Assembly (NCBI GenBank): GCA_963728395.1
Contig: CAVSJJ010000004.1
Location: forward strand, 496,001 to 560,000
Source: CAVSJJ01 sp963728395
GTDB taxonomy: Bacteria > Actinomycetota > Actinomycetes > Actinomycetales > Dermatophilaceae
Direction of reading: 5' to 3'
Length of the DNA stretch: 64,000 nucleotides
The translations under genes and the position numbers were made by a program. How positions within the stretch are numbered: position 1 is the stretch's first letter; each line of letters opens with the position of its first letter. Below are positions 1 through 8,673 of the stretch, piece after piece. The notes under the pieces are model-generated. The model made no database searches and was not told where the DNA came from. It worked only from the letters and a program-made list of their open reading frames with translations.

Positions 1-271
1 GCGCGCGCCGGAGGAGGGGGCGGCGGTCACGGTCGAGGCGGCGGAGGCGATCCTGCGGGTGATCTTCGCCATCCTCGCCGGGTACGGCCTCGCGGGCGAG
101 GACGCCATCGACGCGACACGGGGGCTGCGCTCGGCGCTGCACGGCTTCGTCGCGCTCGAGGCCTCCGGCGGGTTCGGCCTGCCACAGGACGTCGAGCGCA
201 GCTTTGCCCGGCTCCTCGACGGCCTGGACGCCATGCTGCGTGGCTGGGCCGACGCGCACGGCACCGGCTGA
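1..271 (+). CDS. TetR/AcrR-family transcriptional regulator, C-terminal part
   Basis: This is the last 89 residues of a TetR-type repressor. The reading frame is open from base 2 and the gene starts left of the window. The visible part is the helical ligand-binding and dimerisation domain; the stretch GLRSALHGFVALEASGG followed by a DVERSFARLLDGL helix resembles the WHG-type C-terminal domain of TetR proteins. The DNA-binding helix-turn-helix is not in the window, so the family call rests on the C-terminal domain only. The F420-type oxidoreductase gene starts 38 bases downstream on the same strand and may be co-transcribed or controlled by it. Confidence 0.7.
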   Translation, partial: RAPEEGAAVTVEAAEAILRVIFAILAGYGLAGEDAIDATRGLRSALHGFVALEASGGFGLPQDVERSFARLLDGLDAMLRGWADAHGTG

Positions 272-309
272 CCGGCCGGGGGCGGGGCCGCTCGTGCGAC
301 GATGGGCCG

Positions 310-771
310 ATGGCCAGAACCATTGCGACCACGACCGACGTCGACCTCGACGGGCTCCTGGAGTTCGTCCGCCCGCGCCACCAGATGGTGCTGCTCACGC
401 AGCGGGCCGACGGCTCCCCGCAGGCATCGCCGGTGACCGGCGGCGTCGACGGCGCCGGGCGGATCGTCATCTCCTCATACCCCGAGCGGGCCAAGTCGCG
501 CAACGCCCGCCGCCGGCCGCGGGCCAGCGTCCTCGTCCTGTCCGACGACTTCGGCGGCGCATGGGTGCAGGTCGACGGCGAGGTGGACGTCCTCGACGTG
601 CCCGAGGCGCTGGACGCCTTCGTCGAGTACTACCGCACCATTGCCGGCGAGCACCCGGACTGGGAGGAGTACCGCCAGGCGATGCTCGACCAGCGCAAGT
701 GCCTCATCCGGCTGACGCCGATCCGGTGGGGCCCGGTCGCGACCGGCGGCTTCCCGGCCGACCGCGCCTGA
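310..771 (+). CDS. PPOX-class F420-dependent oxidoreductase
   Basis: A 153-residue protein of the pyridoxamine-phosphate-oxidase split-barrel fold. Actinobacterial members of this size usually bind coenzyme F420 and reduce small organic substrates in the cytoplasm. Supporting features are LLTQRADGSPQASPV near residue 30, the strand GRIVISSYPERAKSRNARR (typical of the cofactor phosphate-binding region), and the ending CLIRLTPIRW near residue 138. The length matches the F420-binding subgroup rather than FMN-dependent PdxH. The ATG at 310 follows the TetR gene by 38 bases. The substrate cannot be told from the sequence, and FMN rather than F420 binding remains possible. Confidence 0.8.
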   Translation: MARTIATTTDVDLDGLLEFVRPRHQMVLLTQRADGSPQASPVTGGVDGAGRIVISSYPERAKSRNARRRPRASVLVLSDDFGGAWVQVDGEVDVLDVPEALDAFVEYYRTIAGEHPDWEEYRQAMLDQRKCLIRLTPIRWGPVATGGFPADRA

Positions 772-826
772 CCCGCCGGAACTCCCCGGCCCCGCGGCCG
801 GAGCGGCGCGCAACGGGCGCCGGGGA

Positions 827-1741
827 TCAGTGCACCCGCGCGAGGAGCTCGGCGAGCCGGCGACGCGGGTCGTCGAGCTGGTGGGCGTGCCGTCCGACCG
901 CATGCCAGGGGTCGCCCCGCCGGATGAGCCGGTCGCGGATCGCCCCGAGCGGGAACGCGTCCGGGGCCAGGTTCGGATCGTCCAGCTCGTCCCAGCGCAG
1001 CGGCGTCGCCACCGGCGCACCGGGGCGCGAGCGCACGGCATACGGCGCGACGACCGCCCGCGACGGGCCGTTGCAGGAGGTGTCGATGAAGACCCGATCC
1101 CCCCGCTCGGCGCTCGCGTGCGTGGTGGTCCGGTGGTCGGGGTCCTGGTCCGCGACATAGGCGGCGAGGTCCTGCGCGAAGGCGCGGACCTCGTCGTGAC
1201 CCACACCGACGCGGATCGGGACCATCACGTGCAGCCCGCGGCAGCCGGTGAGAAGGAGGAAGGCCGGCAGCCCCAGCCGGTCGAGGATCTCGCCGAACGC
1301 CTGGGCCGCCGCGCGGACGAGGTCGAACTGCCCGTCCGCGCCCGGGTCGAGGTCGAAGACCAGGCGATCGGGCAGCTCGAGACGGGGATGGCGGGAGAGG
1401 AACCGGTAGACCGTCGTGCAGTCGTGGTTCGCGAGCCAGGCCAGGTCCTCGGGATGCTCGACGAGCGGGTGGACCGCCAGGCCGGCTCGGGTGCGCACGC
1501 CCGTCCGCTCCAGCCACGGCGGCAGGTCCTCGGCGAAGTCGCTCTGGAGCAGTCCGTGCGCGGCGATACCGTCGGGGAACCGCTCGAAGACGAGCGGTCG
1601 ACCCCGGATGTGCGGCATCATCACGTCCGCGATCCCGCGGTAGTACGTGACCAGCTCGCGCTTGGTCACCCCGACCCCGTCCTCGCCGGCGGGGAAGACC
1701 ACCCGCTCCGGGTTGCTCACCTCGACCCGCGGTCGTCTCAT
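827..1741 (-). CDS. LigD-type NHEJ polymerase/primase domain protein (stand-alone)
   Basis: A 304-residue single-domain protein of the archaeo-eukaryotic primase superfamily, equivalent to the polymerase domain of bacterial LigD, which adds (ribo)nucleotides at DNA ends in non-homologous end joining. The metal-binding motif DLD lies at residues 130-132, after the conserved LANHDCTTVYRFLSR segment; GCRGLHVMVPI follows about 40 residues later. The start at 1741 is chosen because AGGAGG sits seven bases upstream; the open frame extends further but that extension is not protein-like. No ligase, phosphoesterase or Ku gene is adjacent. A second homologue lies at 28776-29693. The gene converges with the F420 oxidoreductase. 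Confidence 0.85.
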   Translation of the reverse strand: MRRPRVEVSNPERVVFPAGEDGVGVTKRELVTYYRGIADVMMPHIRGRPLVFERFPDGIAAHGLLQSDFAEDLPPWLERTGVRTRAGLAVHPLVEHPEDLAWLANHDCTTVYRFLSRHPRLELPDRLVFDLDPGADGQFDLVRAAAQAFGEILDRLGLPAFLLLTGCRGLHVMVPIRVGVGHDEVRAFAQDLAAYVADQDPDHRTTTHASAERGDRVFIDTSCNGPSRAVVAPYAVRSRPGAPVATPLRWDELDDPNLAPDAFPLGAIRDRLIRRGDPWHAVGRHAHQLDDPRRRLAELLARVH

Positions 1742-2436
1742 GTGGAGGCCTCCTCTGTCGACGTCGCCTGGTCGGAATCCCCCCGCGTGCGCTCCGTCGG
1801 GATCGCCGCGGCGCACTTCATCGGACCCCCGTCGCCGGCGCCGACCGTCGGTCGGCGCCGATAACCGGAACGGTACTCCGCGCGAGGTCGGCCCAGGGCT
1901 TCCCGGTAAGCGTATGCGGGCGGATGACGCCGGTCGGTGCCGGGCCTTCGGCGCAGCGCCCGGCAGCCGGAGGCCCTCTCCCACACAGCGAACGGGCGGC
2001 ATATCCCCCTCGAATACGCCGCCCGCTCACGCTGCGAGGACTGCCTCCGCCCGGGGCCGGTCCCTCAACCAGCCACCGCATTGGCGTTTCGCTTACGCCC
2101 TCTTTACTGTTTCTTGAACGTAAGCCTCCCCTCGCTTGCGCGCGACCCGAACCGCGATATTGGTGGGGCATATCAGCCGAACGGCTGATGCCGCCTCATC
2201 CGTTCGGTCCACCCGGCCGCCGTCCGGTGACGGGGCCGCCCCCCACCCCGGCCCGGCTGCGGTCGGCCCCCCGCCCCTGAATGCTCTGGAGCAACCGATT
2301 GCGCGGACATCGCCGCGATTTTCGCACCATGTCAATGCTTAACCAGCGGCGTGACGCCCCCGTTTGGCCGATGATTCGGCCCATTCTGTCCGTGACAGGG
2401 GTATGCCGTCCAGGTTTCGCCACTAGAGTCTCGGTC
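1742..2436. other. 695-base intergenic region with hairpins
   Basis: No convincing gene is seen on either strand; all open frames here are short, arginine/proline-rich composition artefacts. Two inverted repeats stand out: an 8-bp stem CGGGCGGC/GCCGCCCG (1993-2000 with 2018-2025) and a compact hairpin ATCAGCC-GAAC-GGCTGAT (2172-2189), which an outer GGC/GCC pair could extend. The right end must hold the promoter of the ROK regulator; TAGAGT at 2424-2429 lies seven bases before its ATG and resembles an actinobacterial leaderless -10 element. The left end holds the promoter of the LigD-type polymerase. An unrecognised small RNA or leader cannot be excluded. Confidence 0.5.
2172..2189. repeat. 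Hairpin/palindrome in intergenic region
   Basis: Inverted repeat ATCAGCC and GGCTGAT around a GAAC loop. It may be an RNA hairpin or a protein-binding dyad. There is no T-run, so it is not a classical terminator for either strand. Confidence 0.5.
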
Positions 2437-3594
2437 ATGGCTGACCGGCCCCCATCCCCGCGCGAACGGACCCGCGAGGATCTCTATGAGCTCATCCGCT
2501 CCGGTGGTGAGCGCACCCGCACCGAGCTCGTCGAGCTGACCGGGCTCCCCCGCAGCACCGTCAACCACGCCGTCCTTCGGCTGCTCGAGGACGGTCGTGT
2601 CACCGAGGCCGACGCCGAGACCAAGGGCCCAGGGTCCGGCAGCGGACGCCCGGGCACCAAGCTGCGGGCCGTGGCGCGCGGCGCCCATCTGGCGGGCATC
2701 GACTTCGGGCACAACCACATCCACGTCGCCATCGCCGACGCCCTCGGCCACCCCGTCGCCGAGCAGCACCTGACGATCGGCGTCGACCTGCGCGCCGCCG
2801 AGGCCCTCGATGCGGCGGCCGACCTGCTCTCGACCCTCCGCGCCGCGCACGGGATCACCGACATCGACCGGGTCGCGGCCGGCATACCCGGGCCCCTCGA
2901 TCGACGCACCGGACTCGTCCGGTCGGCGACGATCCTCTCCGGCTGGGTCGGGCTCGCGCCGGCGGCCGAGCTCGAGCGACGGCTCGGGCTGCCGGTCCGC
3001 GCCGAGAACGACGCGTTCCTCGGCGCCTACGGCGAGCTCAAGCGCGGCGCCGGCCGCGACATCGGCGACTTCGTCTACGTCAAGGTCTCGCACGGCATCG
3101 GCGCGAGCCCCGTTCTCGGCGGCGAGCCGTACCCGGGCGCGGTCGGACTCGCCGGCGAGATCGGACACACCCAGCTGACCGGCCGCACCGAGCAGTGCCG
3201 GTGCGGCAACCGGGGCTGCCTCGAGGCGGTCATCTCGGTCGACACGATCCGCTCCCAGATCGCGCACACCCACCCCGGCACCGACCTCGACGTCGAGACG
3301 ATCAGCCTCACCTCGTTCGAGGACCCGGTGACCGACCGCATCCTCAGCGAGGCCGGCTGGATGCTCGGGGAGGTTCTCGCGGACGTGTGCAACCTGCTCA
3401 ACCCCAGCGCCCTCGTCCTCGGCGGCGAGCTCGGCACCGCCGGTCCCGCCCTCATCGACGGGGTCGTCTCCTCGATCCGGCGCCACGCCCAACCGGCGAC
3501 CGCCGACGCCGTCACGGTGCTGCCCGCGTTGCTCGGGACCGCCGCGGAGCTGACCGGCGCCCTCGAGATGGCCGCCAGCATGGCCTCCCGCTGA
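2437..3594 (+). CDS. ROK-family transcriptional regulator
   Basis: A 385-residue ROK (repressor, ORF, kinase) protein. The N-terminus (about residues 10-65) is a winged helix-turn-helix: TRTELVELTGLPRSTVNHAV. Next comes a sugar-kinase-like ATPase fold with the opening strand LAGIDFGHNHIHVAIAD near residue 87, and the ROK zinc/sugar motif QCRCGNRGCLEAVIS near residue 252. Such proteins sense sugars or phosphosugars and repress carbohydrate genes. The start at 2437 is preferred over upstream in-frame ATGs because the HTH begins shortly after it and a leaderless-type TAGAGT box lies seven bases before. No sugar operon is adjacent on this side, so its regulon is unknown. Confidence 0.85.
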   Translation: MADRPPSPRERTREDLYELIRSGGERTRTELVELTGLPRSTVNHAVLRLLEDGRVTEADAETKGPGSGSGRPGTKLRAVARGAHLAGIDFGHNHIHVAIADALGHPVAEQHLTIGVDLRAAEALDAAADLLSTLRAAHGITDIDRVAAGIPGPLDRRTGLVRSATILSGWVGLAPAAELERRLGLPVRAENDAFLGAYGELKRGAGRDIGDFVYVKVSHGIGASPVLGGEPYPGAVGLAGEIGHTQLTGRTEQCRCGNRGCLEAVISVDTIRSQIAHTHPGTDLDVETISLTSFEDPVTDRILSEAGWMLGEVLADVCNLLNPSALVLGGELGTAGPALIDGVVSSIRRHAQPATADAVTVLPALLGTAAELTGALEMAASMASR

Positions 3595-3628
3595 CCCCGC
3601 TCGGCGCCCGCATGAAGCTGCACGAGGG

Positions 3629-4534
3629 TCAGCCGGTGATGAACGCCTCGCGGTCCGCCCGTGCGCGCAGGGTCCACGGGCCGGGGCGACCCTGGCCGAT
3701 GGCCGCGCCGTCGACCGCCACGACCGGACGGATCCCCGCCACCGACGAGGAGAGGAACGCCTCGTCGGCGTCGGCCAGCTCGCTCGCCTCGAGCAGGCCC
3801 TCGACCGGCCGCAGACCCACCCGGGCGGCCCACTCCAGCAGCCAGCCGCGCGTCGTGCCGGCGAGGATCGCGCAGTCCAGGCTCGGGGTGGCCAGCTCGG
3901 TCAGCCCGTCGGCGGCTCGTCGGACGAGGAAGAGGTTGGCCGTCGTCGCCTCCGACAGGTGGCCCGAGACGGTGTGGAAGACGACGTCGTCGGCGCCCGC
4001 TCGCCGGGCCTCGAGGCCGGCATAGACGTACTCCGCTCGGGACGTCGTCTTGAGTCCGAGCAGGGGGTTCTGCGGGTCCCGTCGGACGGCAGAGGTGACG
4101 AGCGAGAGCGTGGACGGCGGGCCTGCGGTGGTATGCCGGTCGACCGGCCAGACCTGGATGGCCACCGTCGCCTCCAGGGGCACGTCCGCGGGCGGCAGGA
4201 GCCCTCGCGCGGACCACCGGCCGCGGGTAACAGTCACCCGGAGCGAGGCATCCCCGTCGGGGCCGCCGAGCTCCTCCGCGGCGAGCAGGTCATCGATGCC
4301 GTGGGCGAGGACGGTCTCGATGTCGGCCGGGAGCGGGATGTCGAGCCCGGCGGCGGAGCGACGCAGGCGGGCCGTGTGCTCGGCCAGCTCGACCACCCGT
4401 CCGGCTCGCGCTCGGAGGGTCTCGAAGACGCCGTCACCGAGCTGGAACCCTCGGTCGAAGACCGAGACATGAGCGCCGACCGCGGGGTGGATGCCGCCGC
4501 CGACCCAGACGAACCGGGGCCGGTCCTGACCCAT
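3629..4534 (-). CDS. Aminotransferase class IV (aminodeoxychorismate lyase-like)
   Basis: A 301-residue pyridoxal-phosphate enzyme of fold type IV. The N-terminal SVFDRGFQLGDGVFETL (residues 24-40) is the classic start of the lyase/aminotransferase IV domain, the likely PLP-binding lysine is K162 in LLGLKTTSRAEYVYAG, and the phosphate/cofactor motif LSEATTANLFLV follows near residue 193. Members are 4-amino-4-deoxychorismate lyase (PabC, folate synthesis), branched-chain aminotransferase or D-amino-acid transaminase. The short length and lack of a long N-terminal extension favour a PabC-like role. No folate gene is adjacent, so the exact reaction remains open. It is convergent with the ROK regulator. 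Confidence 0.8.
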   Translation of the reverse strand: MGQDRPRFVWVGGGIHPAVGAHVSVFDRGFQLGDGVFETLRARAGRVVELAEHTARLRRSAAGLDIPLPADIETVLAHGIDDLLAAEELGGPDGDASLRVTVTRGRWSARGLLPPADVPLEATVAIQVWPVDRHTTAGPPSTLSLVTSAVRRDPQNPLLGLKTTSRAEYVYAGLEARRAGADDVVFHTVSGHLSEATTANLFLVRRAADGLTELATPSLDCAILAGTTRGWLLEWAARVGLRPVEGLLEASELADADEAFLSSSVAGIRPVVAVDGAAIGQGRPGPWTLRARADREAFITG

Positions 4535-4613
4535 TGGGGCGGCCTCCTTCGGGCGGATCTATGGCGCGGGGACGCGAGTGCTGCCCGCGGTGTCGCGCCC
4601 GACGGTACCGACG

Positions 4614-5510
4614 CTAGTCGCCCTCGGTGTGCTTCGCCCGGCCGACGATCGACGGATCGGCGGGGTAGACGACCGTGGTGTCCTTGCCCTCGTAGTCGAA
4701 CTGGTTGAGATAGGCCCGCATCGCGTTGAGCCGGCCGCGCTTCTTGTCGTTGCTCTTGATCGTCAGCCAGGGCGCGTACTTCTTGTCGGTGTACTCGAAC
4801 ATCGCCTCCTTCGCGACCGTGTACTCCTCCCAGCGGTCGAGGCTCTCGAGATCCATCGGCGAGAGCTTCCACCGGCGGACGGGGTCGATCTGGCGGATCG
4901 CGAACCGGGTCCGCTGCTCGTCCTGGGTCACCGAGAACCACAGCTTCGTCACCGTCGTGCCCGACTCGATGAGCATCCGCTCGAAGGTCGGCGCCTGGCG
5001 CATGAACGTGTCGTACTGCTCGTCGGTGCAGAAGCCCATCACCTGCTCGACGCCGGCCCGGTTGTACCAGGAGCGGTCGAACAGGACCATCTCCCCGGCG
5101 GTCGGCAGATGGCGGACGTAACGCTGGAAGTACCACTGCCCACGCTCCTTGTCGCTCGGCGCGGCGAGGGCGACGACGCGGGCGGCGCGGGGGTTGAGGT
5201 GCTCCATGAACCGCTTGATCGTCCCGCCCTTGCCGGCGGCGTCGCGGCCCTCGAAGACGATGACGTGCTTGGCACCGACGTCCTGGCTCCAGTACTGGAA
5301 CTTCAGCAGCTCGATCTGGAGGCGGTACTTCTCCGACTCGTAGGCGTCCCGGTCGAGCAGCTCGTCGTAGGGGTAGTCGTCCCGCCACGTCTCGACCGCC
5401 TGCCCGTCGGGGGCGATGAGGACCGGGTCCTCCCCCTTGCCGCCGCGCACCGTGTAGCCCTCGGTCCGGAGGGTGTCGATGTACTCGCGGAGGTTCATCT
5501 TCTGCGGCAT
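4614..5510 (-). CDS. ppk2: Polyphosphate kinase 2 (PPK2)
   Basis: A 298-residue PPK2-family kinase, which transfers phosphate between polyphosphate and nucleoside di- or monophosphates in the cytoplasm. Walker A-like GRDAAGKGGT lies at residues 88-97, the lid/Walker B region DRSWYNRAGVE about 55 residues later, and FSVTQDEQRTRFAIRQIDPVRRWKLS is typical of the family. It is a single-domain PPK2 of usual size. The start is placed at the ATG at 5510; a TTG at 5522 in frame would add four residues, and neither has a strong ribosome binding site. Many actinobacteria in this group store polyphosphate, which fits. Confidence 0.88.
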   Translation of the reverse strand: MPQKMNLREYIDTLRTEGYTVRGGKGEDPVLIAPDGQAVETWRDDYPYDELLDRDAYESEKYRLQIELLKFQYWSQDVGAKHVIVFEGRDAAGKGGTIKRFMEHLNPRAARVVALAAPSDKERGQWYFQRYVRHLPTAGEMVLFDRSWYNRAGVEQVMGFCTDEQYDTFMRQAPTFERMLIESGTTVTKLWFSVTQDEQRTRFAIRQIDPVRRWKLSPMDLESLDRWEEYTVAKEAMFEYTDKKYAPWLTIKSNDKKRGRLNAMRAYLNQFDYEGKDTTVVYPADPSIVGRAKHTEGD

Positions 5511-5584
5511 GCCCGCAGTCAACCGTGCCCCGGCGGCAAGGGGAAGGGACGCTCGCCCGCGTCCTCACGGAACTCGACGGTGGC

Positions 5585-8527
5585 TCATCGCTGCTCGGTG
5601 GGCAGCCGGTCGGCGAGCAGCTCCGCAAGATGAACGCCCCTGACGCCCGCGAGCTGGTCGGCCTGGGTGCGACAGGAGAAGCCGTCGGCGAGCAGGACGG
5701 CCCCGGCCGGAGCCTCGCGGAGCGCGGGCAGGAGGTTCTGTTCCGCGACGGCGACCGACACCTCGTAGTGGCCACGCTCCATGCCGAAGTTGCCGGCCAG
5801 GCCGCAGCAGCCGGAGAGCAGCCGCACCTGCGCGCCGGCCGCCCGCAGCAAGGAGGCGTCCGCGTCATAGCCCATGACGGCGTGCTGGTGACAATGCGGT
5901 TGAGCGATGACCGTGACGCCCGCGAGGGTAGGCGGGACCCATCGTTCCTCGGTCGGGCGGCCGGGCTGCCGCATGAGCAACTCGGCCAGGGTGTACACGG
6001 AGGTCGCGATGCCCTCCGTCCTCGGGTCCTCGGGCACCAGCTCGGCGAGGTCCTGCCGCAGGACCGCGGTGCATGACGGCTCGATCCCGACGATGGGTAT
6101 GCCGGCGACCACGAACGGCGCGAGGACCTCGATGGTCTGTCGAAGGCGCCGCCGGGCCCCGTCGAGCTGCCCGGTCGAGATCCAGGTCAGGCCGCAGCAC
6201 GCCCGCCCAGAGGGGATGAGCACGTCGTATCCGGCCGCCTCGAGCACCTGGATCATCGCGTGTCCGACGGAGGGGGAGAACGCGTCGGTGAACGAGTCGG
6301 CCCACAGCGCAACCCGGGGTCGGGCTCCGCCGACCGCAGGCGGGCCGGCGACCTGGCGGTGGCGGATATGTCGCCGCAGCGGTGTGGTGGCGAAGCGTGG
6401 GATGGATCGCCTGGCATCCATCCCTCCCAGGCGGAGCACGCTGCGGCGGACCCAGTTCGCCGAGAGAACGCCGTTGAGGAGCCGAGGAGCCACGCCGGCC
6501 AGTCGGGCCCACCGCGGCAGCTGTCCGAGGGCGTAGTGGTTGGTGGGGCGCAGTCGGCGCCGGTACACCTGGTTGAGGACCTCAGCCTTGTATGCCGCCA
6601 TGTTGACGCCCGCGGGGCAGTCCGCCCCGCACGCCTTGCAGGACAGGCACAGGTCCAGGGCCTGGAGCACCTCGGCCGATCGGAAGCCCTCGGTGACCAG
6701 CGAGCCGTTGGCCATCTCCTGCAGGACGCGAGCGCGTCCCCGGGTGGAGTGCGTCTCGTCGCCCGTCGCGATGAAGGACGGACACATGAAGCTGCCTGCG
6801 GCCGACAGGTCGGCTCGACACTTGCCGACACCGACGCAGCGATGGACCGCACGGGAGAGATCACCACCGTCCGCGCTGAGGGCGGCGCCGCCGGGCCGCA
6901 CCGCGGGGCCGAGCGGCACCGCCGCCGGCCGGCGCAGGTCCTCGTCGACCGCCCGTGCCCGCACGACCACTCCCGGATTGAGGATGTCATCGGGGTCGAA
7001 GAGGGCCTTGAACTGGGCGAAGGCGGCGATGGCGTCGGGAGAGTACATGCGCGGCAACAGCTCGGAGCGGGCCCGGCCGTCACCGTGTTCTCCGGACAGC
7101 GAGCCGCCATGTCGAGCAACGAGGTCGGCGGCATCGACGAGGAAGGTGCGCAAGGCCTCGGGGCGGTGTTCGAGCGGAAGGTCGAGCCGGACATGGACGC
7201 ACCCGTCCCCGAAGTGCCCGTAGGGCACACCGTCCAACCCGTGGTCGCGCAGCAGGGCGTCGAAGTCGCGCAGGTAGGCGCCCAGCCGCTCGGGCGGGAC
7301 CGCGGCGTCCTCCCATCCCGGCCAGGCCTGCACACCGGAGGCTGTCCGACCCGCGAGACCGGCACCGTCCTCGCGGATCCGCCACAGCCGAGCCGCCTCG
7401 GGACCCGCGGGAAGCACGGCGAGGCGGGGCGTCCCACCGCTCTTGGCCAGGTCGTGCGCCGCCGCGAGCGCCGCCGCCTCTGTCGCTCCGCCGACCTCGA
7501 CGAGGAGCCAGCCCGCTCCGGGCGGAAGGTCCGGGACGCTGTTCGGGCCCTGGTGCCGCCGCACGACGTCGACGAGACGCGAGTCGATTCCCTCGACGGC
7601 GAGGGGACGATGGACGAGGAGGGCAGGCACGGCGTCGGCGGCCGTCGCCATGTCCGGGTAGCCGAGGGCGACCAGCGTGGTGGCCTTCGGCACGTCGACC
7701 AGTCGCAGCGTCGCTCCCAGCGTCACGGCGCACGTGCCCTCCGTGCCGACCAGGGCCTTGGCCAGGTCCCCGCCGTTCTCGGGGAGCACGTGCTCGAGGG
7801 AGTACCCGGACACCTGCCGGCCGAACCGGCCCAGCTCGGTTCGGATCGTGCCCATCCGGGCCGAAACAAGCCCGGCTACCCCGGGAGCGAGGGCAGCACT
7901 CCATCGCCGGACCTGCCCGGCGGGCTCCTCGGCTCCGGCGTCGTTCGTCGCGACGAACCGGCGTCCAAGGCCGTCGACGACGTCCAAGGAGACGACGTTG
8001 TCGGCGGTGCGGCCGAACGCCACGGCCCGTGGCCCACATGCGTTGTTGCCGATCATCCCGCCTATCGTGCAGCGGGCATGCGTGGAGGGGTCGGGGCCGA
8101 AACGCAGGCCGTGGGGAGCCCCGGCCTCCTGGACGGCGTCGAGGACCGCGCCGGGCTCAACGACCGCGGTGCGGGCCTCGGGATCCACCTGGAGGACCCG
8201 ACCGAAGTGTCGGCTCGTGTCGAGGATGATCCCCGGTCCGACCGCGTTGCCGGCCACGGACGTGCCACCGCCGCGCATCGTCAGTGCGATACCCGTCTCG
8301 CGGGCCACCTGGACCGCCGCGAGAATGTCGTCGACATGCCGCGGAAAGGCGACGACTCGGGGGACGACGCGGTAGTTCGAGGCATCCGTCGTGTACTCGG
8401 CGCGCCGCAGGGTGCTGTCATCGACCTGCCCGGGACCGGGCATCGCCCGCCGCAGTCGTCCGACGAGCTCGGCAGCGCCGATGTCGGCTGCCCGCCGTGG
8501 TGCGCGCGCGGCGGCGGGTCCGGTCAC
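5585..8527 (-). CDS. FAD-linked and 4Fe-4S oxidoreductase (GlcD/GlcF fusion type)
   Basis: A 980-residue fusion. The N-terminal half is a GlcD/D-lactate-dehydrogenase-like flavoprotein: FAD_binding_4 domain with TMRGGGTSVAGNAVGPGI near residue 85 and an FAD-oxidase C-terminal domain ending at SGEHGDGRARSELLPRMY near residue 470. The C-terminal half carries ferredoxin-like cysteine clusters (VGVGKCRADLS about residue 570, CLSCKACGADCP about residue 630) and two CCG motifs (CCGLTW, CCGLAGNFGMERG). Relatives oxidise 2-hydroxy acids such as glycolate, D-lactate or D-2-hydroxyglutarate and pass electrons on through the iron-sulfur half. The GTG start overlaps the stop of the 49-residue ORF by four bases (GTGA), placing it at the end of the arsenic operon. 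A link to arsenic chemistry is inference from that coupling only. Confidence 0.88.
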   Translation of the reverse strand: MTGPAAARAPRRAADIGAAELVGRLRRAMPGPGQVDDSTLRRAEYTTDASNYRVVPRVVAFPRHVDDILAAVQVARETGIALTMRGGGTSVAGNAVGPGIILDTSRHFGRVLQVDPEARTAVVEPGAVLDAVQEAGAPHGLRFGPDPSTHARCTIGGMIGNNACGPRAVAFGRTADNVVSLDVVDGLGRRFVATNDAGAEEPAGQVRRWSAALAPGVAGLVSARMGTIRTELGRFGRQVSGYSLEHVLPENGGDLAKALVGTEGTCAVTLGATLRLVDVPKATTLVALGYPDMATAADAVPALLVHRPLAVEGIDSRLVDVVRRHQGPNSVPDLPPGAGWLLVEVGGATEAAALAAAHDLAKSGGTPRLAVLPAGPEAARLWRIREDGAGLAGRTASGVQAWPGWEDAAVPPERLGAYLRDFDALLRDHGLDGVPYGHFGDGCVHVRLDLPLEHRPEALRTFLVDAADLVARHGGSLSGEHGDGRARSELLPRMYSPDAIAAFAQFKALFDPDDILNPGVVVRARAVDEDLRRPAAVPLGPAVRPGGAALSADGGDLSRAVHRCVGVGKCRADLSAAGSFMCPSFIATGDETHSTRGRARVLQEMANGSLVTEGFRSAEVLQALDLCLSCKACGADCPAGVNMAAYKAEVLNQVYRRRLRPTNHYALGQLPRWARLAGVAPRLLNGVLSANWVRRSVLRLGGMDARRSIPRFATTPLRRHIRHRQVAGPPAVGGARPRVALWADSFTDAFSPSVGHAMIQVLEAAGYDVLIPSGRACCGLTWISTGQLDGARRRLRQTIEVLAPFVVAGIPIVGIEPSCTAVLRQDLAELVPEDPRTEGIATSVYTLAELLMRQPGRPTEERWVPPTLAGVTVIAQPHCHQHAVMGYDADASLLRAAGAQVRLLSGCCGLAGNFGMERGHYEVSVAVAEQNLLPALREAPAGAVLLADGFSCRTQADQLAGVRGVHLAELLADRLPTEQR

Positions 8528-8673
8528 GGCTGGCCGTAGACGTTCTGGTACCGGTCGAGGAGCGCATCGACGTCGGCCGGGGGGATGGGACGCGGCCGAC
8601 CGATCTCCCGCCGGTCCCCCAACACCAGCTCGCCCTGACCTGTGGTGGGGAAGTCGGTCGTGCGGATGTTCAC
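8524..8673 (-). CDS. Conserved-looking small ORF, 49 residues, unknown function
   Basis: A 49-residue protein beginning VNIRTTDFPTTGQGEL and ending LLDRYQNVYGQP. I do not recognise a family. Support for it being real is positional: its GTG start overlaps the stop of the thioredoxin-like gene (GTGA at 8670-8673), and its own TGA overlaps the GTG of the FAD/Fe-S gene (GTGA at 8524-8527). Without it there would be an unexplained 142-base hole in an otherwise coupled operon. Its composition is protein-like, with hydrophobic residues patterned in a C-terminal helix DVDALLDRYQNVY. It has no cysteine and no membrane segment. It may be a small accessory subunit or adaptor of the operon; that is inference. 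Confidence 0.65.
   Translation of the reverse strand: MNIRTTDFPTTGQGELVLGDRREIGRPRPIPPADVDALLDRYQNVYGQP

Noticed and set aside
6260..8539. 759-residue open frame on the plus strand
   Set aside because: Shadow of the FAD/Fe-S gene; no recognisable motif.
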